This document shows, piece after piece, positions 12,828-32,947 of a DNA stretch of 64,000 bases. The position numbers and the translations under genes were made by a program. The notes beneath the pieces are model-generated. The model saw only the letters and a program-made list of their open reading frames with translations. It had not been told where the DNA came from and made no database searches. Origin of the DNA: Aplysia californica (taxonomy: Eukaryota; Mollusca; Gastropoda; Aplysiida; Aplysiidae); assembly GCF_000002075.1 (NCBI RefSeq), contig NW_004797885.1, forward strand, positions 55,229 through 119,228. The letters are read 5' to 3'. Every line of letters starts with the position of its first letter. Within the stretch, counting starts at the first letter, position 1.

Positions 12828-13405
12828 ATTGGTGTCTGTGGCGTTGTAACTGGGCGTTTTGCGGTCACTCCAAAGTGGGTCGCACACAGAAGACCGTAGT
12901 TGGGATAATTTTTATCGAGTTTCCAGCTCTTTTAGCTGGGAAGTTGTTGTACTCCTCTCTGCCTAGGTTGGCCCCGACAGTCAGGGTCGCTCCCCAACCA
13001 GGGCAGTGCTACTGACTGAAGTAGTCTTTAGGCCATTCCAAAAGGGGGAAGAATATTAACATGTTCTTATCCACAGTAGAATTGTAAATGGGCTGATTTA
13101 TTAATGTCAATGTCATGCTCATACTATGCCAGAACAACATAGGGGGGACTGCTGCTTTATCTTTCCTCATCCTTACTTTCGTAATGTTTCCTCTACTTCT
13201 TTGGTATGTTTGTCACTCTTGTGAACTGCTATTTCCGGAGTGCCTTGATAGTCGAAGCAGACTTCGTGCTGTTGATGGTAGAGAGGTGAGCAGAGTAAGC
13301 CTGATTCCCCGTTTGGACTTTTCTGTTGACATCCACCCCTTGGCGCTCATATGACCTTATGCAGTTGCGAGCGCCGTAAAAACCTTACTAAAACTAAAAA
13401 GTCAG
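12828..13405 (+). repeat. Long SINE-like element with shared 3' tail
   Basis: About 570 bp: a weak tRNA-like head, a body containing TTGGCCCCGACAGTCAGGGT and CTGACTGAAGTAGTCTTTAG, and the tail GGCGCTCATATGACCTTATG followed by GAGCGCC and GTAAAA. The same body recurs at 17030-17430 and 40335-40742; its head resembles the element at 25965-26215. Confidence 0.75.
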
Positions 13406-13577
13406 GGTCGAAGTCCGCCTCCTAAATTATGTCAATGAGAGCTGTAAAAACACCTACGTGATTTTTTTTTTAAATCACGTCATGGCATCATTGACTGCAA
13501 CATGCGACATGTCATGACATCAGGTCGTAAGGTACAAACCCAAGTGTTCTCCGGATCGAGAAAAGTACAGTCAGATG

Positions 13578-13763
13578 GCGGGTGGTTGACAGGTGCTCTG
13601 GTATGGTTTGCTCCTTGTTTCCTATCAAACATGTATCGTCCTTATCTCTCCTACTTTTTGTATTTGTTACCGTACTCTTTTAACAGGTCTAATTTTCTAC
13701 ACTTGCATGAACTATTTGTGTTGCAAGTGCTGTAAAATGCTCACAAAAAAATTTATTAAGAAC
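13578..13763 (+). repeat. SINE-like element (GCTCTGGTGTGGTTTGCTCC family)
   Basis: Starts GGCGGGTGGTTGACAGGTGC and ends in GTAAAATGCTCAC plus A-rich sequence. A second, 5'-truncated copy of the family follows at about 13764-13885. Confidence 0.7.
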
Positions 13764-14345
13764 CGTCTTTCTTCCTTATCTCTCCTCCGTCTTTCTTTGT
13801 TATGTTACTGTTACTACCTCTAATCGGAACTAACATGACCTGTTTTTGTCGCACGTGTCGCAAAACTACTAAAAAACCACTAGTAGAATTCTGTGCTAAA
13901 AACAAAACTAAAAATCTATCTGATCTATATCACTTAAGAACAAAACTTGACCAGCCATCATGCCACACACACGAATTGTGGCATTTATTCATATCTTATT
14001 TTTCCCTCCACCACACAAACAAATGAGATGGATCAATGGGTGGTTGGTGGCTGCTCTAGTGTGGTTTGCTCCTTCTGTCCTATTAAACAACTATCGTCCT
14101 TATCTCCCCTCCTTTTTTTAAATGTATGTTACTCTCTTGTAACCATATGTATGCTTGTAACGCATCTAATCGTCGGTACTTATTTGACCTTATTATAGTG
14201 TTGCAAGCGCTGTAAAACTCTTACTAAAACAGTCAGATCTATCACACAAGAACAAAACTTGACCCGCCATGCCACACACACGAATTGTAGCGTTTATTCA
14301 TTTATCTTATTTTCCCATCCACCATATAAACAAAAGAGATAGACC
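13764..14345. repeat. Tandem duplication carrying a SINE copy and a poly(A)-signal segment
   Basis: Two units (about 13764-14030 and 14037-14345) each consist of a member of the GCTCTGGTGTGG family followed by about 105 bp with AAGAACAAAACTTGACC and CCACACACACGAATTGT. Both units carry the minus-strand AATAAA used downstream of the serine protease homolog. Confidence 0.7.
14293..14298 (-). promoter_or_regulatory. Polyadenylation signal of the serine protease homolog
   Basis: AATAAA on the minus strand lies about 52 bases downstream of the stop codon. It sits in a segment that is tandemly repeated; the second copy carries another AATAAA at 13983-13988 (minus strand). Alternative 3' ends are possible. 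Confidence 0.5.
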
Positions 14346-14349
14346 AGTG

Positions 14350-23940
<9,591 letters not shown>

Positions 23941-24090
23941 TTTCCCGCCGGAAGAAACGCAGACGACAGCGCTTGTCCAGTTCCCGTCAAGACAGAATAA
24001 CATTATGAGCCTGAGAGTCTTGAGAATGAAACGGCAGACGCCAGATGGCGGCAGGCAATCCCTGCATAGTTCCAGGCTCATACGCGACAT

Positions 24091-25200
24091 AATTGTTGGG
24101 TTGGTACATCTGGTACGTTTAAACTTAGGTCGTTATGACTGGGGTCAAATAGTGTAAGTTGGCCAATGCTGGAGCAAAATCTCATAAAACAAAGATCAAA
24201 GAGTTAAGAAGACCCCAAATTTTCCAACACACTTAAGGTCTCTAAATCTCTAAAGTACATCTTACCGTGAGCATGAGCCATTCGTGCGGGTGTTAATGAC
24301 GATCGAGATGACTATAATATAGGCAGTTATCAGTTTCAAGGGGAATGTTTTAAGTGTATGATAAACATAAATAACGCCCAAACATGGCATACCTGCAACT
24401 TTAAAAAAAAACAGAAAAGAAAAGGGAACTGTAAAACAAGCGCTAAGCATTAACATTGGTAGTTAACTTTTCCAGACAGGGGTAGATGGGACGGGGGTCA
24501 GCGTACATTTATATTAGCCTCTAACTTGGGGCAACCTTTTCTTTAAGTACACAGCATCTTAAAGGCATCTAAAGGGAATTCGGCTCATCACTGGTAAAAC
24601 ATTCGTGGAATTTGTCACGATAAGAAGGGATTGGGGAAGGGGAAATGTTTGACTGGTCAGACTGAACCGCCATCTGCTAACTGACAACAATATCCATATC
24701 TGCCAGAAAAGAAGGGTAAGAGGAAAGGGGGGAATTAGGGGGGGGGTAGGTAGAGATCGTCAGCTACTTGCCCTAAATTAAACCACTATTTTACTTAGTT
24801 AGACCCTCCACAGTTCACCCATCCAATGGAGCAGTTTACAATGGGCCACAAAAAGACTATAGAATGGAGTCGAAGAGTTGAGACAGTGGGAGGGATAGAA
24901 GCCAGCAATAGGGCCTTTGACGTCACCTATGGCCATTGAGCTCTGGGAGGAACTGTACTAGCGTACAATGCTCTACTTTTTAAAAAAAAAACCAAAAAAC
25001 AACACACCAACAACGTTATTTCTCCCTCCAATTAGTTGCCTTAGCATTCCAGATTTAATTCTCTTTAAATCGAATACGCCAGGTTCAGTTATTTCAGAAT
25101 ATTTAGCTTCAAAATCATAAGAAATCCTAATTTATACCCAGTGGGTTTCTTGTGTCGAGTAAGGTAGGAGAATAATAGGCCTATATTGTTATGTTGCCTT
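24091..25200. other. Intergenic stretch with no recognised gene
   Basis: Upstream of the serine protease homolog. AT-rich with a few G-rich runs; I see no splice-consistent coding frame. The promoter of the minus-strand gene probably lies here or further right, but no motif stands out. Confidence 0.5.
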
Positions 25201-25225
25201 AAAAGTAACTTAGAGAGAGGGGGAG

Positions 25226-25227
<2 letters not shown>

Positions 25228-25279
<52 letters not shown>
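25228..25279. repeat. (GA)n microsatellite
   Basis: Perfect GA array, intergenic. Confidence 0.95.
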
Positions 25280-25284
<5 letters not shown>

Positions 25285-25739
25285 TGTGGCTGCACGAGTA
25301 CCCAAGTGTATGGGTTTCTAGATAGGGGTATCGCAAGTTTTTTAACGTCTCTACCAATTACACTGCATCAATTAATTAAGAAGCAAGATGAACTCTCACT
25401 TTTAATGCCTATCACTAAATTAAATGATCCAAGCCAGGTTCAAGAATAAACCACCACCATCCGCACAACTGTAGGCATGCAGTCCAGCAGGACATTAATT
25501 TAGCTATCGGCGCAACAAGGTAGATGGTGAGGTAAGTAGGTAGTTGAGTGAATGAGTGAGGGACGGTCGAGTGAGTGAGTGCGGAAGGAAGAAATTGGGT
25601 AGGAAGGGAAAGGAAGGAAGGGGAAGGTGGTTATAAAGTGTGTGCATAGGCTTTTCATTTGATATAACTCTCTATCTGTGCCTTCTACACAGTACTGTGG
25701 AAGTTTGTCAGTGCTGTATGTTAGTTGTTACATGTCTTC

Positions 25740-25867
<128 letters not shown>

Positions 25868-25964
25868 CAGAGAATCAGAGAGACAGATAGAGACAGACAG
25901 AGAGAGACAGACAGATAAACAGACAAACAGACAGACAAAGGAACAGACATAGAGAATCGTTGTC

Positions 25965-26215
25965 TTTTGTATAGCGGTGGGCGTTCCGCAGCCGCGCGCG
26001 GGAGACCTGGGTTCGATTACCGAGTGGGGAGAATTTTTATCGAGTATTTCGGGGTTTCTCTGGGTTGTTGTATCCCTCCATACTAGTAGTACATTGAGTA
26101 CTAGTATACATCTATGTTTACCTCTCAGCCTGGGTTGGCCCTGACAGGACAGTTGAATTTGGGTCGGGGAGCCCCCTCTAACTTGTATTATCTAAATTGT
26201 TTCGATGGGGGCTTA
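25965..26215 (+). repeat. tRNA-derived SINE of the long-element type, lacking the shared tail
   Basis: A tRNA-like head with B-box GGTTCGATTAC is followed by GAGAATTTTTATCGAGTATT and GCCTGGGTTGGCCCTGACAG, matching the 5' part of 12828-13405. It ends in a different 3' sequence. Confidence 0.7.
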
Positions 26216-26717
26216 AAAACCCATATACAAACATTTTTATAAGGACATTGAAAGAGGAAGAGGGGAGAAAGAGAAAGAAAAAAAGGGGGGGGGGGGGGGG
26301 GGAGGGGAGAGAGAGAGACATGCGACAGTAACAAGTGACAGCTTTTGTTTGACAGTCGAATAATTGATTCGTAAAAAGAAAAGAAAAGAAATGGGACAAA
26401 GCTCTTTTACAATCAACAGTATTGAGTAGTTATTCCCCTTCCCGTCACATGAACCCGCTGTGTTTGTCAACAATGACGACGCGGGTGTAGAAAAGTGAGG
26501 AAGAAGTCCATTTCTTATCACCTTGATCAGCTTTTCTGGTGCTCTTACGCTACTTTTTTGTACTACTGTTTAAATGAAGATTTTTTATGACCCAGCTGAG
26601 AGACAGATAATGAGAAATAGAACATTCTGTGGATAATCATGTCTGTTTCGTAATCTTCTCTTTTTTAAAGTCAACTTGTCGAAGTTGATGAACTTTCCAG
26701 TGACGTCGATCTAATGT

Positions 26718-27486
26718 TGTCTGCTTCATTCTTCCTCTTACCCTTCTAAGACGAGACGATGAGTTGTAGTGCAACTTTAATCTTTATTGGATGACTTTTT
26801 TGTCTTTGACCCGTTCCCTAGATTTTGATCAAGTTTTGTTTCTTCTGCAACAAGGCCTTTCTCTGGCTTCTGTAAATGAAGATTTATATTGAATTGGAAA
26901 ATGGAATGGCACATTGATTGATCACCTGATGCTCTGGCTGGCTTTTGCTAATTAATTTTAATATTAATTTAATTGACACTACTCAATCTAAATTCATCCG
27001 TGGTAAACAAGCACAGACAGTTCAGTTCCTCGTCATGCCAGTAAGCTATACTGTGACTGTCACTGACATGTCTCGCTATTCTCGGGGTGAGAATAACCCA
27101 TGTCTCGCTATTCTCACTCCGAGAATAGCGAGACATGTCAGTGACAGTCACAGTATAGCTTACTGGCATGACGAGGAACTGAACTGTCTGTGCTTGTTTA
27201 CCACGGATGAATTTAGATTGAGTAGTGTCAAATAAATTAGTATCAAAATTAATTAGCAAAAGCCAGCCAGAGCATCAGGTGATCAATCAATGTGCCATTC
27301 CATTTTCCAATTCAATATAAATCTTCATTTACAGAAGCCAGAGAAAGGCCTTGTTTGCAGAAGAAACAAAACTTGATCAAAATCTAGGGAACGGGTCAAA
27401 GACAAAAAAGTCATCCAATAAAGATTAAAGTTGCACTACAACTCATCGTCTCGTCTTAGAAGGGGTAGAGGAGAATGAAGCAGACA
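26718..27486. repeat. Large near-perfect palindrome ending at the assembly gap
   Basis: Two arms of about 367 bp, roughly 98% identical by eye, in opposite orientation around a spacer of about 34 bp centred near 27102. The left arm begins TGTCTGCTTCATTCT; the right arm ends AGAATGAAGCAGACA at the last base before the Ns. The spacer itself contains GTGAGAATA-TATTCTCAC. The arms encode mirror-image shadow frames, not a gene. Confidence 0.95.
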
Positions 27487-27586
27487 NNNNNNNNNNNNNN
27501 NNNNNNNNNNNNNNNNNNNNNNNNNNNNNNNNNNNNNNNNNNNNNNNNNNNNNNNNNNNNNNNNNNNNNNNNNNNNNNNNNNNNNN
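27487..27586. other. Assembly gap, 100 Ns
   Basis: Exactly 100 N, the usual placeholder for a gap of unknown size. It is flanked by the palindrome on the left and (CAT)n / (CAA)n simple repeat on the right. Confidence 1.
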
Positions 27587-27715
27587 CATCATCATCATCA
27601 TCATCTACAACAACAACAACGACGACAACGACAACAACAGCATTAACAACAACACAGATAGATACAACAACATCAACAACAGCAACAACAACAACTACAA
27701 AAGAAACAACGGTAA
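27587..27715. repeat. (CAT)n then (ACAACG/CAA)n simple repeat
   Basis: Trinucleotide-type low-complexity sequence adjoining the gap. Confidence 0.85.
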
Positions 27716-29008
27716 AGGAAAAATAACGATATAATGTCTCCCAAAAAAATCAATAGTGCCAAAAAGGAAGCAAATAAACAAACAAATTAATAAATAAATA
27801 AATACACGAGTCAACTCACCAAGCTATGAACAATTAAAAAGCCCCGGCAAATACCTTTAAGCCTCGCTCTCCAGAACAGAAGCGTGTCTGGGGTCAGCGT
27901 ACATTTATACAGGAATCTGGCTCGCTTTGAGCGGTACACCCACCACAACACTGCGCAGTGGAGAGTCTTGAGGGATTGCTGCCGACTTACCGCCCAGGCT
28001 GCCTCGCTGGAAGTGAAGCTCACGCCCACTTTCACTCGTCAGCAGCGGCCAAGAAGGGGTGGACACTTAACTCAACCCCCCCCTCCCCTGGACATCGACT
28101 GTGATGTAAGTCTAGATCTGTATTTTAAGGAAAATAATAATATTAATAGTTCGGCCTACTGCAAGTGTTCCATCCCCTGAGATGAATAAGGAGAGCTTGC
28201 TTACAAAATTAAAGTTCGGATATGGGATATGGAAGATTACGATGCAGACTTTTGAGACAGATATAAATATGATATCTTAACCAGATCTTTGCTAAATTAA
28301 ATCTTTAATGAACAACTAATAGAATAGAATAATATCAAGACATTTTTCCCTCCTCCAGTAAAAAAATTATTATAATGTCTCACTGCCGGTGCTAGTGCGC
28401 GGGATGTGGGACCGGCTGCACTATCGTTTTTTACACGCTTTATACAGGCCTCTCTGCCTGCACACAATAAATTATGGTTCAAAGAACAGCAGATCGTGTA
28501 CGAATGTAACGAGACACGAGCACCAGCCAAATGGGCGAGGGCGTTAACTCGTGTTAACTAGTTTAATAATTTTAATAAGCAATCCACGCACTTTTTTTCA
28601 CTTAAATTTTTTTTAAAATTCTTTCTTTTTCTTGCCTCTTCTGTTCCCTTCTTTTTGAACATTTGGAGTTAGGAGCCAAAAAAGAGCCAGAGAGCCTAAA
28701 AATTCTCCGGTCGGGCCAGACATGATCCAAAAGAGCCAAATTTCTGGGATTTGGCTCCGAACTGACAACCCTGACTGTGACTATTAAGACATGAACACGA
28801 TCCTGTTGAGCATCAGCCCCGGTAACCTCAGCCCTGATCACTCTAGAGTCATTTCCGGTAAAACGAGGGGGTGAGAATAGCGAGACATAGGTTATTTTCA
28901 CCCGGGGGTGAGAATTTTTATGGTTGTTTTTCTTCACATGTATCAAATGATGATTTAAAAAATCACACGTGTGACATTCGATTCTTCTGGATTTCATCAA
29001 ATTCTTGT
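27716..29008. other. Intergenic stretch with no recognised gene
   Basis: There is a plausible minus-strand 5' splice site (GGCG then GTAAGTC at 27990) after a GC-richer segment, but no linked coding frame. At 28867-28918 lies a sequence close to the palindrome spacer. Otherwise AT-rich DNA. Confidence 0.4.
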
Positions 29009-29009
29009 G

Positions 29010-29405
29010 GTGTAGCATTGTTGTGAAATCATGCACTCGTTAAAATAATGACATCAAAGAAATCAACACTTTTCTGCCTGTTAGACAAATTGTATCAATT
29101 TTTTTTTAGCTCAACACCTTCATGCACATCTAAAAACCCCTGTATGTGTGGATTTTATCCAAAAAAAGTAAACCACAGGCACAAAATTTGGAAGTCACCC
29201 ACCTTTGGCGGCCATTTGTTCGTTAATTTTACCTCTGACACCAGGTAACCCCACCTCCTTTAATTACAAATGCTTCAAGTTCTATTGAAGGTAGAACGGT
29301 ATCTTTCATCCAAAGTAAGACAAATTAACAAGTTTTAAGAAAATGTCAATAACTCCATATGTCCAAACTTTGACGAGTGCGTGATTCCAGTGTGTCCAGA
29401 CACAA
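29010..29405 (+). mobile_element. MITE of the TGTGAG family, old copy
   Basis: A diverged member of a roughly 430-bp family with inverted ends (GTGAAATCATGCACTCGTT left, TTTGACGAGTGCGTGATTCC right). Internal landmarks such as TTTGGCGGCCATTTGTTCG are shared with the copies at 32464, 37204 and 39777. Confidence 0.75.
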
Positions 29406-30189
29406 ATTGTGCCAAAATAGTGGAGTAGGTACTATTTTTGTTTACTTTCTTCATTTGTTTAAGAAGAATTTTTTCTTTTCTTTGACTCATATATATATCA
29501 TTTTTTAAATGCAGGTAACACGATTTGATTGCAAAAAGTCAAAATTGTTCAAGACGACCACGCATTGTTGAGGAGAAAGGTGTCTTAGACTGGTGGACAT
29601 CTTGGACAGGACTGATGAAAATGAAGAAAACGAACGATTCCCTTCAGAAGTCCCAACCTAAGGTGTGGCCACACGCTTAGGACTAACGTAAGGCCCTCTA
29701 ATTTTTTTTTCTTTTTGAGGGAGGGTGGAAAGGGAGGTTTGGGGTAGTGTGTGTGTGTGTGCATGCGCACATGCACGCGCACACTCTTGCGTGTCTCTAT
29801 CACTGCATGTGTTAGTCTGTCTTTTGTGTTTATGTGTCTGTCTGTGTGTATGTGTTTGTCTACCTGTGCATCAGTGTGTCTCTGCCGGCATGTGTCTAAG
29901 TTTGTCTTTTTGTAAAAAGTGTCTATCAGCATTTGTTTGCTTTTGTATGTATCTCAATAATGTATCCGTCAATGCAGGACATTGAGTGATTGAAGAGAAA
30001 TGCCCAGGAAGGGGATTGGATGGGTGGGGGGGGGATGAAAAAGTTAAAAGGGCAAGATAGGAGGGGTTAACGACTACCACAGGTGAGTGAATTGTTTTGT
30101 CTTCTCTGCAGCTTTATGCCATGCCACAATGCCATGTCTGCAGCATTAGGGGCTAAATATAATTTATGACAACGGTTTAGGGCAATGGT

Positions 30190-30310
30190 GGGTTATGAAA
30201 TATATCTCCTACTTCTTTTTTGTGTTTGTTTCTCTTGTAACACCTTTAATCTTCAGCACTTATATGACCTTATTGTGTTGCTAGTGCCATAAAACTCTTA
30301 CTAAAACAAA
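30190..30310 (+). repeat. Truncated SINE-like element (GCTCTGGTGTGG family)
   Basis: Only the 3' two thirds are present: TTCTTTTTTGTGTTTGTTTC, then CACTTATATGACCTTATTGT, ending ACTCTTACTAAAACAAA. Confidence 0.7.
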
Positions 30311-30319
30311 GGTTATGAA

Positions 30320-30448
30320 ATATTGTCGTCTTGGGCAGTGCCATTATATATAGAAAAAAATGCAAGGGGGGAATGACAATGAGCATGAAGTGGTTGTTTG
30401 TATAGCTGGCTCTCTTGGACAGCTGGCTGTCTGGACAAGTTTGACCGT
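30320..30448. repeat. Partial pogo-like MITE
   Basis: The right part matches the 44677-44854 element (GCAAGGGGGGAA, AGTGGTTGTTTGTA) and ends CAAGTTTGACCGTA. The left inverted end is not recognisable. Confidence 0.5.
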
Positions 30449-32377
30449 ACTTGTCGAACTTTTGTATTGACTGATGTCTTTTTCAAATTTGGCCTTGACC
30501 TTCTCAATATCATATTGACCTGTCGATCAGGGATCAACTGTCTAGACAAATGTCTCTGTCAGATGGGAATCTCCCAAATTTTCTCAAGCGCTGGTCATAA
30601 CAAAACTTGTCAAGATTGGTTCTCACGGTGGCCTTTGATATCAGGATGTCTTATCTCTTTATGGGAAATTTGGTCCATGGCTATAGATTTTTTTCTGCCC
30701 ATGAGTGAAGTGAGAGGTTCACTTCTGGTTTTGGTTAAGATAAGCCAATTGTACCCCATTGGTGGACTCCCTGTTAATTAACCTTTCCTTGTCCAGATTT
30801 TTCTATTGTTATTCTTCCTTCTTTTTGCTTTTCAGCTGTTGCCTTTGTGGTGAAGTTGAGAGAAATTTAGGTTATTAGCATCAGATCATTTTATTGGAAA
30901 GGGGTTTAAAGTGTGTGCGGGCAGAGTCATGAATGTTGAAGCTGAACTTGTGTGTAACTACACATGTAGTTGTGTGAGGAAGCCCTCGTGTGGTGAGTTT
31001 TTGAGAGCTGTGTACGTCGGTTTGTTTCCAACTGTTACGTGTGATCATGATACTGTTTTATAGCAACATCATGCATAATTATGATACTGTCTGTGAACAA
31101 TAATTTTGTCTGCATTTGCTTTTTCTTTTGTCAATAACTTCTTTGGCTCTTTTGGGCCTTGGCATTAAGGGGTAGGGAGGGTGAGGAGGGTTTCCTCTTT
31201 TTCAAAGACCGCTCATCCTGATGCTTAACTCACACACACCACAAATCCTGCTTTGTGTGGTTGTTATCTTTTCAATACAACGTGCCTTTTCTCTGCAGAG
31301 TTTGATTTATGAAAATTCACAAACCGATCAATCAACCCTGGATATTTTCCATTAAAGGAAGCCCAGTCTACACTGTGCCAGTGTATTTGGTTATCAAAAT
31401 TTTGGACTGTCTGATCTTTGGTCATGCAATTGCTCATCTTCTGACTCTACCCACCTGCTTTCGGTTCCTTTTCTGTGTGCAAGAATTTTTGCAAGAATAT
31501 TTGGTCTTGAATACGCATGTTGCACACAAAAAAGATCAAATCTTCCTTCCCATACGCTTATTTTTTAAAATTATTCTTTCTATCTTTTTCATGTGGAATC
31601 CATAAATCATATTTTCCAACTGTTATATCTTATAACTTGTAATAATTTTGAGTTAAATATACGAAAGACTTTTCTTTTTCTTGATTGAAGGTGATGATAT
31701 TATCGGTTCTTAGTCTGAGACAACTATAGTGTTCTTCTCACAGGCCCTTTTCATGCCTTGTGGAGAATGGGGATATAACACGTTTACAATGAGGAGGAAG
31801 AAAAAAGAACTGCCCGTCTGTTTTCTTAACTAATTTTTCAAAGCTGTAGCTTTGAAACAGCAGCTTAGACAAGAAAAGCACTGAAAGTCTGATAAAATTC
31901 TGCTTGGAAATAAAGAAGTTACGTTAAAAGTTGATTTTGTAAACTGTTATGCCTCAAAAAGTCAGAATATACCATGTTTGGTATTGATAATTTTGTTCCA
32001 TGCTCTAGAATGAAAATCTATTTGTCTCATCTTTGATAACGCCATCTACCTTTCAGTCATTGCGGTATCCATTTTTAAAATGAAATCTGATTCTTTTGTG
32101 TGCTGTATGGTATGACTGGTCCTCGTTTTTCATGTTTTATGGGAGAACAAAAATTTTCCATACAAAGGTTTTCCTTATGTGAAGTTTCGGCTCACAATGT
32201 TACTTTCTGAGATATATCATGAAGTCGACAATACTGTCAGAAAGTTCAGCACTTGTGATGTCTTCATGGTAAGGACTTGTTGTTGACTTACCAATCGGCG
32301 GCAGCAAAATATGTCATTACCTCTTTCTGACTTCCGCCAATTTTGAGTTTACTGAAATGTCGTAGAACTGATTCTGA
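30449..32377. other. Intergenic stretch upstream of LRRK2
   Basis: No coding exon found; T-rich with scattered short open frames. Noncoding first exon(s) and the LRRK2 promoter may be here but cannot be identified from sequence alone. Confidence 0.4.
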
Positions 32378-32947
32378 AATCTCCTAAGTTTATGACTGGT
32401 CTATGTCATTCAGGGTTTGCCATGAACAGAATCATTGTTCTGTAAGTTTCACTTGAATTGATTTGTGAGGCATCGTGGTGAAATCAGGCGCTTGTCAAAA
32501 TAATGAAATCAAAGAAATTGGCCGATGGGCAATTTTTTTCTAAATTTCTTTTTTTGGCTCAACATGTTTTATGATGTCCATTTAAAAGCACATTATTTTA
32601 TGGATTTTAGTGAAAAACATTGATTAAAGGCACAAAAAATGTAAATTTTCAGTTTTTAAGGACTGTCAGGCTGTGGAAATTACCAAACTTTGGCGGCTAT
32701 TTTCTCGCTAATTTTACTTCTGAAACCAGGCGACCCTGACCTCCTTCAACCACAAATATTTTGACTTCTATTCAACAGAAATGGATATTTTTCCTCCTAA
32801 AGGAAGGCAAATGAACAGGCTTTAAGATGATACCAATAACCCTATATGCCCAAAAATTGACGAGCGCCTGTTTCCACCATGTCATGACACATTTGGTAAT
32901 CTCCTACATTTGTGGCTGGTATGTTTCATCCAGGGTTTGTCATGAAC
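32378..32947. repeat. Duplicated LRRK2 exon-1 acceptor flanking a MITE
   Basis: About 50 bp at 32378-32427 (AATCTCCTAAGTTTATGACT through CAGGGTTTGCCATGAAC) resembles 32898-32947, which holds the real acceptor and first codons. A TGTGAG-family MITE lies between. Confidence 0.75.
32464..32891 (+). mobile_element. MITE of the TGTGAG family
   Basis: Full-length copy, about 428 bp: left end TGTGAGGCATCGTGGTGAAA, right end GCCTGTTTCCACCATGTCAT followed by GACACA. It ends 43 bases upstream of the LRRK2 exon-1 acceptor. Confidence 0.85.

Noticed and set aside
12635-13015. His/Thr-rich, Cys/Val-rich, Ser/Leu-rich and Arg/Glu-rich frames over microsatellites
   Set aside because: Translations of (CA)n, (GA)n and (TC)n arrays, here and at 15093, 16312, 19522, 25089, 25640, 37673, 41354, 50649 and similar places; none has coding support.
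26945-27259. Two nearly identical 96-residue open frames on opposite strands
   Set aside because: They are the two arms of the palindrome read from each side; protein composition is not gene-like and the ends coincide with the symmetry.
27475-27726. Open frame with Ser/Thr runs across the gap
   Set aside because: It reads through 100 Ns and (CAT)n/(CAA)n simple sequence.
31309-31605. 98-residue open frame upstream of LRRK2
   Set aside because: Hydrophobic composition from T-rich DNA, no homology recognised and no splice link to LRRK2 exon 1.
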